A stretch of 64,000 nucleotides of DNA from Ruminococcus flavefaciens (GTDB lineage: Bacteria > Bacillota > Clostridia > Oscillospirales > Ruminococcaceae): the NCBI GenBank assembly GCA_902777125.1, contig CACYSQ010000001.1:1-64000 (forward strand), read 5' to 3'. The translations under genes and the position numbers were made by a program. Shown here one piece after another: positions 32,014-40,943 of the stretch. The stretch's first letter is position 1. Every line of letters starts with the position of its first letter. The notes beneath the pieces are model-generated. The model saw only the letters and a program-made list of their open reading frames with translations. It did not search any database and was not told the DNA's origin.

Positions 32014-32937
32014 TCACTTCTTCGACTTCTTGCCTGATGTTTTCTTCTTATCGTTTTCCTTTTTGCCGAGGGCGGCTCTGAGGACTTTCCTGCACTCATC
32101 GAGCTTCTCCATTTCCTCAGCGGGGAGCTCAGGGTACTGCGGATCGCACTTCTCGAGCGTATCGAGGAGTATCTCCGTGATGAGGTATCTTGTGTACCAG
32201 CGCTGGTCGCCGGGGAGGACGTACCACGGGCAGTCCTTGGTGGAGGTCTTGTTTATGACCTCGTTGAAGCACTTGATGTAGGGGTCGAATTTATCCCTGA
32301 CCTTGAGGTCATCGGAACGGAATTTCCAGTTTTTCTCGGGTATCTCGAGTCTTTCGAGGAGCTGCTCGGTCTGCTCGTCCTTTGAGATGTGGAGGAATAT
32401 CTTAACGACACGGTAGCTGTTCTCGAAGAGGTACTGCTCGAAGTTCTTGACCTGATCGTAGCGTTCGGCGAAGAATTTCTTGTCGTCCTTGCCGATATTG
32501 CGGTCAGCCATGTGGTAATGGGGCTTGATGCCCTCGACCTGAACTGTGACGAGGTCCTCATAGTGGCTGCGGTTGAAAACAGCGATCTCACCGCGGCGGG
32601 GGATATTCTGGTGAATGCGCCAGAGGTAATCGTGGGCGAGCTCCTCAGAGGTGGGAGCCTTGTAGGAATGGACCTTTACGCCCTGCGGATTGATGCCGCT
32701 GAAAACGTTCTTGATGGAGGAATCCTTGCCGGAGGCGTCGAGTGCCTGGATAACGACGATGATGCCTTCTCTGCCGTCGGCATAGAACCTGTCCTGGAGT
32801 TCGGCGAGACGGAGCTTGTTCTCCTCATACTTTTTGATTATCTCTTCCTTGTCAACTTTATCTGAGCGGCTGTTAGTAGGAAGCTTGGTGATATCGACCT
32901 TTTTTTCGCCGGTCACAGCATATTTATCCGCATTCAT
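32014..32937 (-). CDS. ppk2: Polyphosphate kinase 2 family protein
   Basis: A 307-residue PPK2 enzyme that moves phosphate between polyphosphate and a nucleotide. The Walker A ALDASGKDS is at 65-73, followed by NVFSGINPQGVKVHSYKAPT, and Walker B is AVFNRSHYEDLV; DQRWYTRYLI is near the C-terminus. Length fits class I/III PPK2. The C-terminal KKENDKKKTSGKKSKK is a basic tail. ATG at 32937 has GGGAGG upstream; the longer in-frame start lies before the promoter. It leads the ppk2-gntR-ttcA-phd operon. Nucleotide specificity cannot be told. Confidence 0.9.
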   Translation of the reverse strand: MNADKYAVTGEKKVDITKLPTNSRSDKVDKEEIIKKYEENKLRLAELQDRFYADGREGIIVVIQALDASGKDSSIKNVFSGINPQGVKVHSYKAPTSEELAHDYLWRIHQNIPRRGEIAVFNRSHYEDLVTVQVEGIKPHYHMADRNIGKDDKKFFAERYDQVKNFEQYLFENSYRVVKIFLHISKDEQTEQLLERLEIPEKNWKFRSDDLKVRDKFDPYIKCFNEVINKTSTKDCPWYVLPGDQRWYTRYLITEILLDTLEKCDPQYPELPAEEMEKLDECRKVLRAALGKKENDKKKTSGKKSKK

Positions 32938-32977
32938 AGCAAAACCTCCCTGCGGCTGAATAATATATAGCATTATC

Positions 32978-33006
32978 ATTATAACATATAACAACAAAAA
33001 AATCAA
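32978..33006 (-). promoter_or_regulatory. Sigma-A promoter of the ppk2 operon
   Basis: Minus strand TTGATT (33006-33001), 17 bases, TATAAT (32983-32978). Confidence 0.78.
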
Positions 33007-33048
33007 TACACGGCAATAAATTTTGTCGATATTTTTATCTTTACCGCA

Positions 33049-33083
33049 AAAAATGGTGCGTTCCCTTCCGGAAGCGCACCTTT
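33049..33083 (-). terminator. Terminator of the flavodoxin gene
   Basis: Minus strand GGTGCGCTTCC / GGGAACGCACC imperfect stem then ATTTTTT, just after the stop. Confidence 0.85.
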
Positions 33084-33091
33084 TGCCCATA

Positions 33092-33538
33092 TTACGAGAG
33101 CCAGAGTATGATATCCTCCTCGTCCGCCTTGTTCATGCGGAGCCCCTCACGCACATCGCCTTCGCAGTCAGCGGCAATGTCGGCGGAAGCCTTTGTGATG
33201 CCTGAGCTTCCGCTCGTGCAGAAGGGGAAGACCTCTTTTCCGGTGAAGTCATGCTTCTTCATGAAAGCTGATACTGCCATTGGGCAGGTCCCGAACCACA
33301 CGGGGAAGCCTATGAGAACACGGTCATATGAAGCGAAGTCCTCGACATCGCCGACGAGCTTAGGATACTTCCTGTCCTTGAATTCACGCCTTGCTATCGC
33401 CAGTTTTTTGAGATAGCTCTCGGGGTAAACGACCTTGGTGCAGATACCGTAGAGGTCGCCGCCGGTGATGTCGGCGAGGCGTTCGGCAGCCTTTTTGGTC
33501 TTGCCGGAAGCCGAAAAATAAACTATCAGTGTTTTCAT
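33092..33538 (-). CDS. Flavodoxin
   Basis: A 148-residue FMN-binding electron carrier. The phosphate loop SASGKTKKAA (9-18) and the flavin-flanking FPVWFGTCP and CTSGSSGI are clear, and length matches short-chain flavodoxin-like (flavodoxin_4-type) proteins. AAGGAGG precedes the ATG. It is monocistronic between its own promoter and terminator; the leader holds a CAGTCCC / GGGACTG hairpin (33556-33577). Its redox partners are not indicated. Confidence 0.88.
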   Translation of the reverse strand: MKTLIVYFSASGKTKKAAERLADITGGDLYGICTKVVYPESYLKKLAIARREFKDRKYPKLVGDVEDFASYDRVLIGFPVWFGTCPMAVSAFMKKHDFTGKEVFPFCTSGSSGITKASADIAADCEGDVREGLRMNKADEEDIILWLS

Positions 33539-33591
33539 TGCATTTCCTCCTTTGCAGTCCCTTTCACCGGGGACTGATATTCTTTATCTGA

Positions 33592-33620
33592 ATTATACAC
33601 CTCTCTGCCGTGATTGTCAA
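33592..33620 (-). promoter_or_regulatory. Sigma-A promoter of the flavodoxin gene
   Basis: Minus strand TTGACA (33620-33615), 17 bases, TATAAT (33597-33592). Confidence 0.85.
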
Positions 33621-33694
33621 TATTTATCCGCAGACACGGCTGATGTCCGGATCAAGCCGGCTGGATATTCCAAAAGTTATATACCTAAAAAAAC

Positions 33695-33723
33695 TTGATT
33701 TTTTGTCGGAAATGGTATATAAT
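33695..33723 (+). promoter_or_regulatory. Sigma-A promoter of the DUF1846 gene
   Basis: TTGATT (33695-33700), 17 bases, TATAAT (33718-33723), with the start codon 28 bases on. Confidence 0.82.
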
Positions 33724-33750
33724 AGTAATAATGTTTAGGAGGTAGCGTAT

Positions 33751-35226
33751 ATGAATACGGAAAATAAGATCGGCTTTGACAATGAAAAATACCTGAAAAT
33801 GCAGTCCGAGCATATCCGCGAGCGCATTGCTCAGTTCGGCGATAAGCTCTATCTCGAATTCGGCGGAAAGCTCTTCGATGACTATCACGCTTCCCGCGTA
33901 CTGCCCGGCTTCAAGCCCGACAGCAAGCTCCAGATGCTTCTCCAGCTCAAGGATGAGGCGGAAATAGTCATCGTCATAAATTCCGATGACATAGAAAAGA
34001 ACAAGATACGCGGCGATCTCGGCATCACCTACGATACCGACGTTATCAGGCTCTTCAACGTCTTCACGAAGATAGGTCTGTATGTCAGCAGCGTTGTTCT
34101 CACAAGATACGACAACCAGCCTACCGCGGACGCCTTCCAGAGCCGTCTTGAAGCTCTCGGCATAAGGGTCTACCACCACTACAGCATAAAGGGCTATCCC
34201 TCCGACCTCCAGCGCATCATCAGCGATGAGGGCTACGGCAGGAACGACTACATCGAGACCTCACGCCGTCTCGTTGTAATAACAGCTCCCGGTCCCGGAA
34301 GCGGCAAAATGGCTACCTGCCTTTCACAGCTCTACCATGAGCACAAGCGCGGCAGGAACGTCGGCTATGCCAAGTTCGAGACCTTCCCGATATGGAACCT
34401 TCCGCTCCGTCACCCGGTGAATATCGCCTATGAGGCTGCTACCTCCGACCTCAACGACGTCAACATGATCGACCCGTTCCACCTTGAGGCTTACGGAAAG
34501 ACCACCGTCAACTACAACCGCGATGTTGAGATATTCCCCGTGCTGAACGCGATGTTCGAGAAGATACTCGGCGTTTCCCCCTATAAGTCGCCTACGGACA
34601 TGGGCGTGAACATGGCTGGCAACTGCATAATCGACGACGAGGTCGTAAGCAAGGCTGCCTGTGCCGAGGTTATACGCAGGTACTATACCGCTGAATGCGA
34701 CCACAAGAAGGGTCTTATCCCCGAGGAGGAGGTATTCAAGCTCGAGCTCCTCATGAAGCAGGCCAACGTTACCCCTGAGGACCGCAGGGTAGTCGCCGCA
34801 GCCCTTAAACGTGAGGCTGAAACAGGTGCTCCCGCAGCAGCTATGGAGCTTCCGGACGGTACTATCCTCACCGGCAAGACCTCCGAGCTCCTCGGTGCAG
34901 TATCGGCACTTCTCCTCAATGCACTGAAGCATTTTGCAGGCATCGACGACAGCGTTCTCCTCATGTCGCCGCACGTTATCGAGCCTATCATGGACCTCAA
35001 GGTCAACCACCTCGGCAATAACAACCCGAGAATACATACCGATGAAACTCTCCTTGCGCTCTCTATCTGTGCCAATACGGACGAGAACGCGAAACGTGCA
35101 ATGGAGCAGATCGCAAAGCTTCGCGGCTGCGAGGTGCATTCCACCGTTATCCTATCCTCCGTTGACGAGAGGATATTCAAGCGTCTCGGCATCAACCTCA
35201 CCTGCGAGCCGAAGTACAGCGTGTGA
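33751..35226 (+). CDS. DUF1846 (UPF0371) family protein
   Basis: A 491-residue cytosolic protein of the DUF1846 family, complete at the family's usual length. Typical segments are YLEFGGKLFDDYHASRVLPG at the N-terminus, APGPGSGKMATCLSQLYHE in the middle and HVIEPIMDLKVNHLGNNNPR near the end. The GPGSGKMA loop looks like a nucleotide-binding P-loop. The family is widespread in Firmicutes, with known structures but no settled function. Codon use matches highly expressed neighbours such as rpoC. AGGAGG precedes the ATG. Confidence 0.9.
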   Translation: MNTENKIGFDNEKYLKMQSEHIRERIAQFGDKLYLEFGGKLFDDYHASRVLPGFKPDSKLQMLLQLKDEAEIVIVINSDDIEKNKIRGDLGITYDTDVIRLFNVFTKIGLYVSSVVLTRYDNQPTADAFQSRLEALGIRVYHHYSIKGYPSDLQRIISDEGYGRNDYIETSRRLVVITAPGPGSGKMATCLSQLYHEHKRGRNVGYAKFETFPIWNLPLRHPVNIAYEAATSDLNDVNMIDPFHLEAYGKTTVNYNRDVEIFPVLNAMFEKILGVSPYKSPTDMGVNMAGNCIIDDEVVSKAACAEVIRRYYTAECDHKKGLIPEEEVFKLELLMKQANVTPEDRRVVAAALKREAETGAPAAAMELPDGTILTGKTSELLGAVSALLLNALKHFAGIDDSVLLMSPHVIEPIMDLKVNHLGNNNPRIHTDETLLALSICANTDENAKRAMEQIAKLRGCEVHSTVILSSVDERIFKRLGINLTCEPKYSV

Positions 35227-35616
35227 ATGCCGGCAGCGAAGTTCAGTACAGGGGGACACAGAATAAGCTGCCTGCTTCCGTTTGTCAAGGCTGATGTACT
35301 TGGCATCAAGATAGAACAGAAGATGCTTGACGGCTGGGATCATGACGGTATCTTTGTAGTGGCACTTTCGATAATCGGAGCCCTTTTCGTACTCGCAAGG
35401 AAATACACAGGCTTTATTGTTGTATCAGTTCTGAGTGTGGCACTGACGTTGTTTGAGTGGTCTGATACCGATGATAAGCTCGAAGGTGTCTACGGCAGTT
35501 TGATAGAAAAAGGCTCAGGATACTATCTCATGATGGTTGGCGCGGTTGCAATGGTGATAGCCGGTATAGTCAGCCGAATTTACGCAAAAAATCAGCAGCT
35601 CTCAAGTCTTCAGTGA
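35227..35616 (+). CDS. Small membrane protein of unknown function
   Basis: A frame of up to 129 residues starting directly after the DUF1846 stop. It has three hydrophobic segments (about 42-57, 60-77 and 99-117) and a hydrophilic loop WSDTDDKLEG. No convincing ribosome site precedes the first ATG, and the N-terminal 30 residues look non-coding in style, so the true start may be at 35323 or the gene may be 5'-truncated. Less biased codons than its neighbour suggest low expression. A strong terminator follows. I do not recognise the family. Confidence 0.5.
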   Translation: MPAAKFSTGGHRISCLLPFVKADVLGIKIEQKMLDGWDHDGIFVVALSIIGALFVLARKYTGFIVVSVLSVALTLFEWSDTDDKLEGVYGSLIEKGSGYYLMMVGAVAMVIAGIVSRIYAKNQQLSSLQ

Positions 35617-35621
35617 CGATT

Positions 35622-35649
35622 AAAGGGACGCATAAGCGTCCCTTTTTTA
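35622..35649 (+). terminator. Terminator after the small membrane gene
   Basis: AAAGGGACGC / GCGTCCCTTTTTT hairpin, the same family as at 12497 and 28576. Confidence 0.92.
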
Positions 35650-35663
35650 CGGATCAAAATAAC

Positions 35664-35696
35664 AAAGGCGTGATATGATATCACGCCTTTTTGTTA
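35664..35696 (-). terminator. Terminator of the Gld-type ABC operon
   Basis: AAAGGCGTGATAT / ATATCACGCCTTT stem touching the minus-strand stop, with a moderately T-rich exit. Near-copy of the hairpin at 28472. Confidence 0.8.
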
Positions 35697-37079
35697 TTTC
35701 ATCTTTGCAGCGATGAGGAATTCATCGTAGAAATATGCTGCGGAATTCTTTCCGCTCACAACGTCCGCGTTCACAAGAGCGCCGGTATACTTGCCGTTGA
35801 TGAAGACGTAGCAGAGACCGTTTCCGGCATCGGTGAGCTGGTAGGTCAGCTCAGAGCCGTTGGTTTTCTTGAAAACCGCAGTGAGCAGGGGCTCGTCAAG
35901 CGAGGGCGAAGCGTCGATGTCCACCGCCTTGATGTTCTCGCTTCCGAGAGAGGCGACGAGGTTCTGGAAGGCGAGCTTTACCGTACTGTCCGCAAGGGAA
36001 AACTCAGTGCCGTTGAGCGTACCCTTGCCGGCGGAGGTATCAGCGGTGAATTTCGCCTTGGTCTCGCCGGAGGTATATTCCAGCTCGGCGATATCGGTAT
36101 ATTCCGCATTGGTGATGTTCTTGGTGATGAAGTCGAAAGGAGTTTTCTTGATGAGCGTGAGGTCGATAGTGGGGAAGAGCATGACCTGATCCGTCTCCTT
36201 GGTGTAGACGCTGGAATAGCCGTTCTCCTTGTCGTAGTCGGGATTTATCAGCAGAGTGCGCGTAGTTCCGTCAACGGCGGTGATATCCGCGGTGAACTCA
36301 GGCTTGTCCAGACCGTATACCGAAAGATCGGAGGGGTGGGTCTCGCGAATGCCGTCAGCGGTAGTCCTGACTCTTGTGAGGACGGTCACGAGCGGGTCAA
36401 CGGAGGTCTGGCTCAGAGACAGTGAAGAATACTCAGCCGGAAGCGACCATGTGTCCTTTTCGGGATCGCGGACGAGGTCGTAGACCGTTTTGCCGTTCTT
36501 TGAGACCTTTATCTCGGCGAAGCTGAAGTCGTTGAAGGGGACGAGGTACTTGTTGAAGAGCAGCTCGCGGCGCGTTTTGAGGAGGCTTCCGTAGATCGAA
36601 TCTACAGCGTAGACCCTGTCGCGGTCGTCGAGGGTGATGTAGTAGTATTCGCTTGTGGGACTGATACCGCCGACATTCAGGCGGTAGGAATTCTCGCCGC
36701 TGAAAAGCTCGATAACGCAGGGGTCATCGAGACCGTAGGCAGCGTACTTGTCCTTGTCGTTGTCAAAGCTCATATCAGCCTTCAGCTTGCCGACGTATGT
36801 GCAGACGTTGGTGACATAGTCCTGGTCGAGCAGGAAATCGCCGCCGGAGGTGAGTACCCATTCGTCGTTGATGTATTCAGCGGTATAATCGCCGTCAGCG
36901 CACTTGAACGAAGCCTTAGTGACAGACTTGCTGTCGAAGTTGAAAAGGATATTGTCGGCAGCCTTTTCGGCAGCCTTCCTATCGTCCTTGTCCTTCTGGT
37001 CCTTTACCGAGAAAACGGCGTAAACTGAGGCGCCGGCAGCAATAACGAGAGCTGCGAGAGCCGCGATAGGTTTTTTCAT
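35694..37079 (-). CDS. DUF4340 domain protein of a Gld-type exporter
   Basis: A 461-residue protein with a single N-terminal membrane anchor (MKKPIAALAALVIAAGASVYAV) and a large outside part of repeated DUF4340-type beta modules (blocks such as DDPCVIELFSGENSYRLNVGG and LDKPEFTADITAVDGT). ATG at 37079 overlaps the previous stop by one base (TAATG), so translation is coupled. DUF4340 proteins accompany GldG-like and GldF-like ABC subunits in many bacteria; the substrate is unknown. This is the last gene of the four-gene operon. Confidence 0.85.
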   Translation of the reverse strand: MKKPIAALAALVIAAGASVYAVFSVKDQKDKDDRKAAEKAADNILFNFDSKSVTKASFKCADGDYTAEYINDEWVLTSGGDFLLDQDYVTNVCTYVGKLKADMSFDNDKDKYAAYGLDDPCVIELFSGENSYRLNVGGISPTSEYYYITLDDRDRVYAVDSIYGSLLKTRRELLFNKYLVPFNDFSFAEIKVSKNGKTVYDLVRDPEKDTWSLPAEYSSLSLSQTSVDPLVTVLTRVRTTADGIRETHPSDLSVYGLDKPEFTADITAVDGTTRTLLINPDYDKENGYSSVYTKETDQVMLFPTIDLTLIKKTPFDFITKNITNAEYTDIAELEYTSGETKAKFTADTSAGKGTLNGTEFSLADSTVKLAFQNLVASLGSENIKAVDIDASPSLDEPLLTAVFKKTNGSELTYQLTDAGNGLCYVFINGKYTGALVNADVVSGKNSAAYFYDEFLIAAKMK

Positions 37080-38596
37080 TATGCGTATCTCCTCTTGAGC
37101 CATACCAGTACACCGAAAATGATGATAGCGGCAGGCAGGATAGTTGTGAGAGCCATAACGCGCTTTGCTTCCTTAGCGCTCTTGAATATCATAGTATCGT
37201 AGGCGTTCGCCTTGTTGCCGATACCCATGTCGATATCGCTGTCGTAGAGCCATGTGTTTGAGAAAAGCACGAGGTAGGAGGCAGCCAGTTCGCCCTTCTT
37301 AGGGGTCATTGTGGGATCAACGAGGTCACTCGAGCCCATAACGAAGAGCTTTCCGCCTGAGATGCGGTCGTAAGAGTAGAGCGCGAGGTCGAGCAGAGTA
37401 CCGCTGAGCTCCTTTTCTGCGAAATCGGCAGTTGTCTCGTCGCCGCCCATAGGAGTGCTCACGGTCTTGTATTCGCCGCCGTCGTCGGTGACGTTCGTCA
37501 TAAGGGAGCATACCTCGATATTAGCGGCATCGAACTGTGTTTCGGGGAGAATGCCGAAGCTGCGGGTATTGTAGGTGCCTGCGGTAAGAGCGAAGTCGTT
37601 GATAAGGGTAAAGAGGTCGGTAGTGAGGTCCTGGGTATAGCCGTCGTCTTTTGATCTCTGGAAGAAGCTTACGCGGAAGTAATTCGGGTTCTGTGTATCG
37701 GTATTGTCGTTGAGCTGATTTGAGGAATATGTGTCGGAAACGATGTTGTAGTCCATTTCGATGCCGTAATGCGAGAGCACCTTTTCGAGGTTGCGGAAGC
37801 GTCCCTTGGTCTCGCAGGGACCTGCGAGGACTGATACGGAGCCGCCCTGTCCGATGTAGGCGAGGAGCATATCTGCTTCTGTCTCGGTGATGTCCTTCTT
37901 GGGACCTACGATCCACAGTGATGCGGCATTTTCGGGGATAGCGCCTGTCTCGCCGAGGTTCAGCTCAGCAGCGTCATAGTTATCGGATTTGAGCCTTTTA
38001 GCGTACTGTCTGTAGGTGTCGTTGATGGAGCCCTCACCGTGGCCTGTTAGGAAGTAGATCGTGGGGAGGGAGTCGGAGGTGCATATCTTGATAGCGCCTG
38101 CAATGAGTTCCTCGCCGGCATATTCTCTTGCCTGCTTGTAAACAGTGGAGGACTGGAATATCTTGTCGTGGCTGACACGCTTGATGATGTCGCCGCACTT
38201 TACGAAAACGTCGCCGCGTTCAACGCCGAGGTTGCCCATAGGGTTGAGGGAGAGCGTGAGCTCAGGGTCCTCATTGGGCTCCTTGCAGGTGAGGGTGATG
38301 TTGTCGCGCTTTTTGAGCTCGGAGAGAGTATGGTAGAGCGCGAGGTATTCGGGGTTATCCTTGAGGGGCTGGAGGCTTTCGAGCATGAAGTAGATCTCGA
38401 TATCCTTGTCCTTGGTCGCGTCAAGGAGCTCCTTTGTCTTTGAGTTGAGGGTATACTGCTTTGCGGGCGTCATATCGTAGACCTTGTCGCGGTAGGAGGC
38501 GATCATGTTCACGGGAACGAAGATGACGAGCAGGAGCAGCGCACACACGAGTGCGAAAATGCCGGAGAAGTTGAATTTCTTTTTCTTCATGTCCAT
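37079..38596 (-). CDS. GldG-family ABC transporter auxiliary subunit
   Basis: A 505-residue protein. TM segments lie at about 12-32 and 480-500, enclosing an extracytosolic domain with the GldG-type YTLNSKTKELLDATKDKDIEIYF start and the later TIYFLTGHGEGSINDTY and SLWIVGPKKDITETEADMLLAYI blocks (ABC_transp_aux fold). It works with the permease and ATPase encoded upstream. The start overlaps the permease stop region by one base. In Bacteroidetes such systems serve gliding; in Firmicutes their cargo is unknown. Confidence 0.88.
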   Translation of the reverse strand: MDMKKKKFNFSGIFALVCALLLLVIFVPVNMIASYRDKVYDMTPAKQYTLNSKTKELLDATKDKDIEIYFMLESLQPLKDNPEYLALYHTLSELKKRDNITLTCKEPNEDPELTLSLNPMGNLGVERGDVFVKCGDIIKRVSHDKIFQSSTVYKQAREYAGEELIAGAIKICTSDSLPTIYFLTGHGEGSINDTYRQYAKRLKSDNYDAAELNLGETGAIPENAASLWIVGPKKDITETEADMLLAYIGQGGSVSVLAGPCETKGRFRNLEKVLSHYGIEMDYNIVSDTYSSNQLNDNTDTQNPNYFRVSFFQRSKDDGYTQDLTTDLFTLINDFALTAGTYNTRSFGILPETQFDAANIEVCSLMTNVTDDGGEYKTVSTPMGGDETTADFAEKELSGTLLDLALYSYDRISGGKLFVMGSSDLVDPTMTPKKGELAASYLVLFSNTWLYDSDIDMGIGNKANAYDTMIFKSAKEAKRVMALTTILPAAIIIFGVLVWLKRRYA

Positions 38597-39327
38597 CAGC
38601 CTCTCTTCCAGCGTCTCTTTTCAATGGAGATGTAGGTCCATGAGAGGAGAACGATTATAGCGGATACGAAGAATACGATGTCGGAGAGTCTTATAAGACC
38701 TGCCGAGAAGTAGGCGAAACGCGGCTGAGCTGCGAATGCCATGAGCACGGACTGGAGCTTGGGGTACTGTGAGATGAAGCCTGTCCTTGAGAAATCATCG
38801 AGGAAGAGGAAAGCGAACATTATGAGCTCGCCGATAACGGCTGCGATAATGGAGCTCTCGGTCATGGAGGAAATGAGCATACCAACGCAGATGAACATGG
38901 TTCCCCAGAAGAAGAAGCCGATATAGGCGCATATGAGCTGGCTCTCGACGACGTTTCCGTACTGTGAGGTTATATACGGGAATATGACAGTGCCGGCGAT
39001 CATGAAGAGGAAAACGGTAACGTTGGCGAAGAACTTGCCGAGCACTATTTTAAGCACACTGACAGGCGAGGTCATGAGCAGCACCTCAGTTCCGAACTTC
39101 CTCTCGTCCGAGAAGGTACGCATGGTGAGGAGAGGAATGAGGAATATGAAGTAGATGATTACATTGTAGAAGACCTCGGTGTAGGAGAAGATCGCGATGT
39201 TGCTTTCGAGGTCGGCTACCTTGGTGGATATCATGTAGGTGAACAGGAGCAGGAAGAGTGCTGTTATAGTATACGCGAAGGGCGTATAGAAGAACGACTG
39301 CAGCTCCTTCTTATAAATAGGAAACAT
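38596..39327 (-). CDS. ABC-2 type permease, GldF-like
   Basis: A 243-residue membrane protein with six hydrophobic segments, starting MFPIYKKELQSFFYTPFAYT, which is the usual N-terminus of GldF-like permeases. LLTMRTFSDERKFGTEVLLMTSP is the conserved cytosolic loop that meets the ATPase. The ATG at 39327 lies one base after the ATPase stop. It forms the membrane channel of the four-gene exporter. Confidence 0.88.
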   Translation of the reverse strand: MFPIYKKELQSFFYTPFAYTITALFLLLFTYMISTKVADLESNIAIFSYTEVFYNVIIYFIFLIPLLTMRTFSDERKFGTEVLLMTSPVSVLKIVLGKFFANVTVFLFMIAGTVIFPYITSQYGNVVESQLICAYIGFFFWGTMFICVGMLISSMTESSIIAAVIGELIMFAFLFLDDFSRTGFISQYPKLQSVLMAFAAQPRFAYFSAGLIRLSDIVFFVSAIIVLLSWTYISIEKRRWKRG

Positions 39328-39328
39328 T

Positions 39329-40363
39329 TCAGTTTTCCTCCTTTGTATCGTCAGTGGTATCGTCCTCGTCGGCTGCCTCTCCGCCCATTTCATCGAGGAG
39401 CTCCTGTAATGAGTGCTTCTGGACGGGACGGTTTATGAGCTCGATGAAGACGCTTTCGAGGTTGGGACGCTCGGTGTATATCTCAAGGATATTGACATTG
39501 TTTCTGAGGAGCTCTGCCATTATCTCGCCGCGAATGGTATCGGCATCGCCGTCGAGCTGAACGGAGAATGAGAAGATGCCGCTGCCCTCATCGGTGATGT
39601 CGAGCATTTCCTTAACGCCCTTGGTGAGCTCGATGATAGAGGCGGCAGTGGACTTCTCGCCCTTTACCTTGATATTGAGGACGAGACCGGTCGAGAGAGA
39701 GCTCTCGAGGTTCTCGATAGTGTCGATAGCACGGATATCGCCCTTGTTGATGATGACAACGCGGTCGCAGACCTCGCTTACCTCGCTGAGGATATGCGAG
39801 CTGAAAATGACTGAGTGGTTCTTTTTGAGGTCACGGATAATATTTCTGACCTCGATGACCTGATTGGGGTCGAGACCGACCGTAGGCTCATCGAGAATGA
39901 GGAACTTAGGGTCGCCGAGGAGAGCCTGTGCGAAGCCGACACGCTGCTTGTAGCCCTTGGAGAGGTTGCGGATGAGCTTGCCCTTGACATCGGTGATGCT
40001 GAGCAGCTCCATAACGCGGTCGATCTCATCGCGGCGCTTTTCTCCGAAGGGAATGCGTTTCAGACCGGCACAGAAGCTGAGATATTCCTTCACCTTCATT
40101 TCGGGGTAGAGGGGAGGAATCTCCGGGAGGTAGCCGATATCCTTCTTAGCCTTGACCGGATCAGCGGAGATGTCTATTCCGTTGATAGTGACTTTCCCGG
40201 CGGACATGGGGAGGTAACCGGTTATCATGTTCATGGTAGTGGATTTGCCGGCGCCGTTAGGACCGAGAAATCCGAGTATCTCATTATCATTTATTGTAAA
40301 GCTTATGTCATTGACGGCACGGTTTTTGCCATAATACTTTGTAAGGTTTTCAATGGTGATCAT
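39329..40363 (-). CDS. ABC transporter ATP-binding protein, GldA-like
   Basis: A 344-residue ATPase. Walker A is GPNGAGKST, the signature is LSKGYKQRVG and Walker B is FLILDEPTVGLDP. A C-terminal extension of about 110 residues ends in an acidic tail (GGEAADEDDTTDDTKEEN). It drives the exporter encoded by the next three genes. AAAGGAGAAG precedes the ATG. A TATAAT sits about 20 bases upstream, but no good -35 box was found at the right spacing. Confidence 0.92.
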   Translation of the reverse strand: MITIENLTKYYGKNRAVNDISFTINDNEILGFLGPNGAGKSTTMNMITGYLPMSAGKVTINGIDISADPVKAKKDIGYLPEIPPLYPEMKVKEYLSFCAGLKRIPFGEKRRDEIDRVMELLSITDVKGKLIRNLSKGYKQRVGFAQALLGDPKFLILDEPTVGLDPNQVIEVRNIIRDLKKNHSVIFSSHILSEVSEVCDRVVIINKGDIRAIDTIENLESSLSTGLVLNIKVKGEKSTAASIIELTKGVKEMLDITDEGSGIFSFSVQLDGDADTIRGEIMAELLRNNVNILEIYTERPNLESVFIELINRPVQKHSLQELLDEMGGEAADEDDTTDDTKEEN

Positions 40364-40756
40364 GAGCTTCTCCTTTCCACATTATAATATATCAAACGCA
40401 TGGACAGAGCGTTCAAAAAAACATACCATTTCATTATCTCAGATTATTGTGAACACAAGATGAACATTCTGTGAACAAACTGTTAAATAACGGCTGGCAG
40501 GGCAGTATGAGCCTGTGCTGCGATTGATGACTTACCGCTAAATAATATAGCGTTAGTGTGAGGATTATGTGAAAATTACTTGTGCAGAAGATGAATGTTG
40601 CGAGGCGAAGTTAAATCTGAAAATCTGTTCATAAAAAATTCAAAATAGACAATTGGCAGTTTGCGGGAGGGTGGGCAAAATGTACAAAAAGGAAATTGAT
40701 TATGTGTGCATTGCAACAAAATCTTCTTGCAGCCAAAATGAAAACCGGTGAAACTG
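40364..40756. other. AT-rich divergent intergenic region upstream of the cellulase
   Basis: It separates the ABC operon from the GH48 promoter. GTGAACA-type motifs recur (40449-40480), and a CGCTA / TAGCG inverted repeat lies at about 40537-40553. No credible gene is seen. It could hold regulator sites for the cellulase, but none is recognisable. Confidence 0.5.
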
Positions 40757-40785
40757 TTGACACGGCTTGTAATGTGGAATATAAT
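40757..40785 (+). promoter_or_regulatory. Consensus sigma-A promoter of the GH48 gene
   Basis: TTGACA (40757-40762), 17 bases, TATAAT (40780-40785): a perfect match, fitting strong expression. Confidence 0.9.
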
Positions 40786-40808
40786 TATCTTGAAAATAGT
40801 TTGAGAAT

Positions 40809-40891
40809 TGTGTGATGGCTTCGTGAAGCTCACACATTATACGGTTTTTCCGTAGCTGCCGGCTCTGAGGCACAGCACCGGCGGTATCTCC
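40809..40891 (+). promoter_or_regulatory. Structured 5' leader of the GH48 mRNA
   Basis: Three hairpins follow each other: TGTGTGA-tg-GCTTC / GAAGC-TCACACA (40809-40836), ACGG / CCGT (about 40841-40853) and GCCGG / CCGGC (about 40858-40884). No known riboswitch consensus fits. They may stabilise the abundant mRNA or mediate control. Confidence 0.6.
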
Positions 40892-40943
40892 ATTTTCAAA
40901 CCACTTTTAATCCAAAATTTTTTATGAGAGGGGTAAAAATCAA

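Noticed and set aside
40809..40891. Known riboswitch in the GH48 leader
   Set aside because: No known class consensus fits, so it is listed only as structured.
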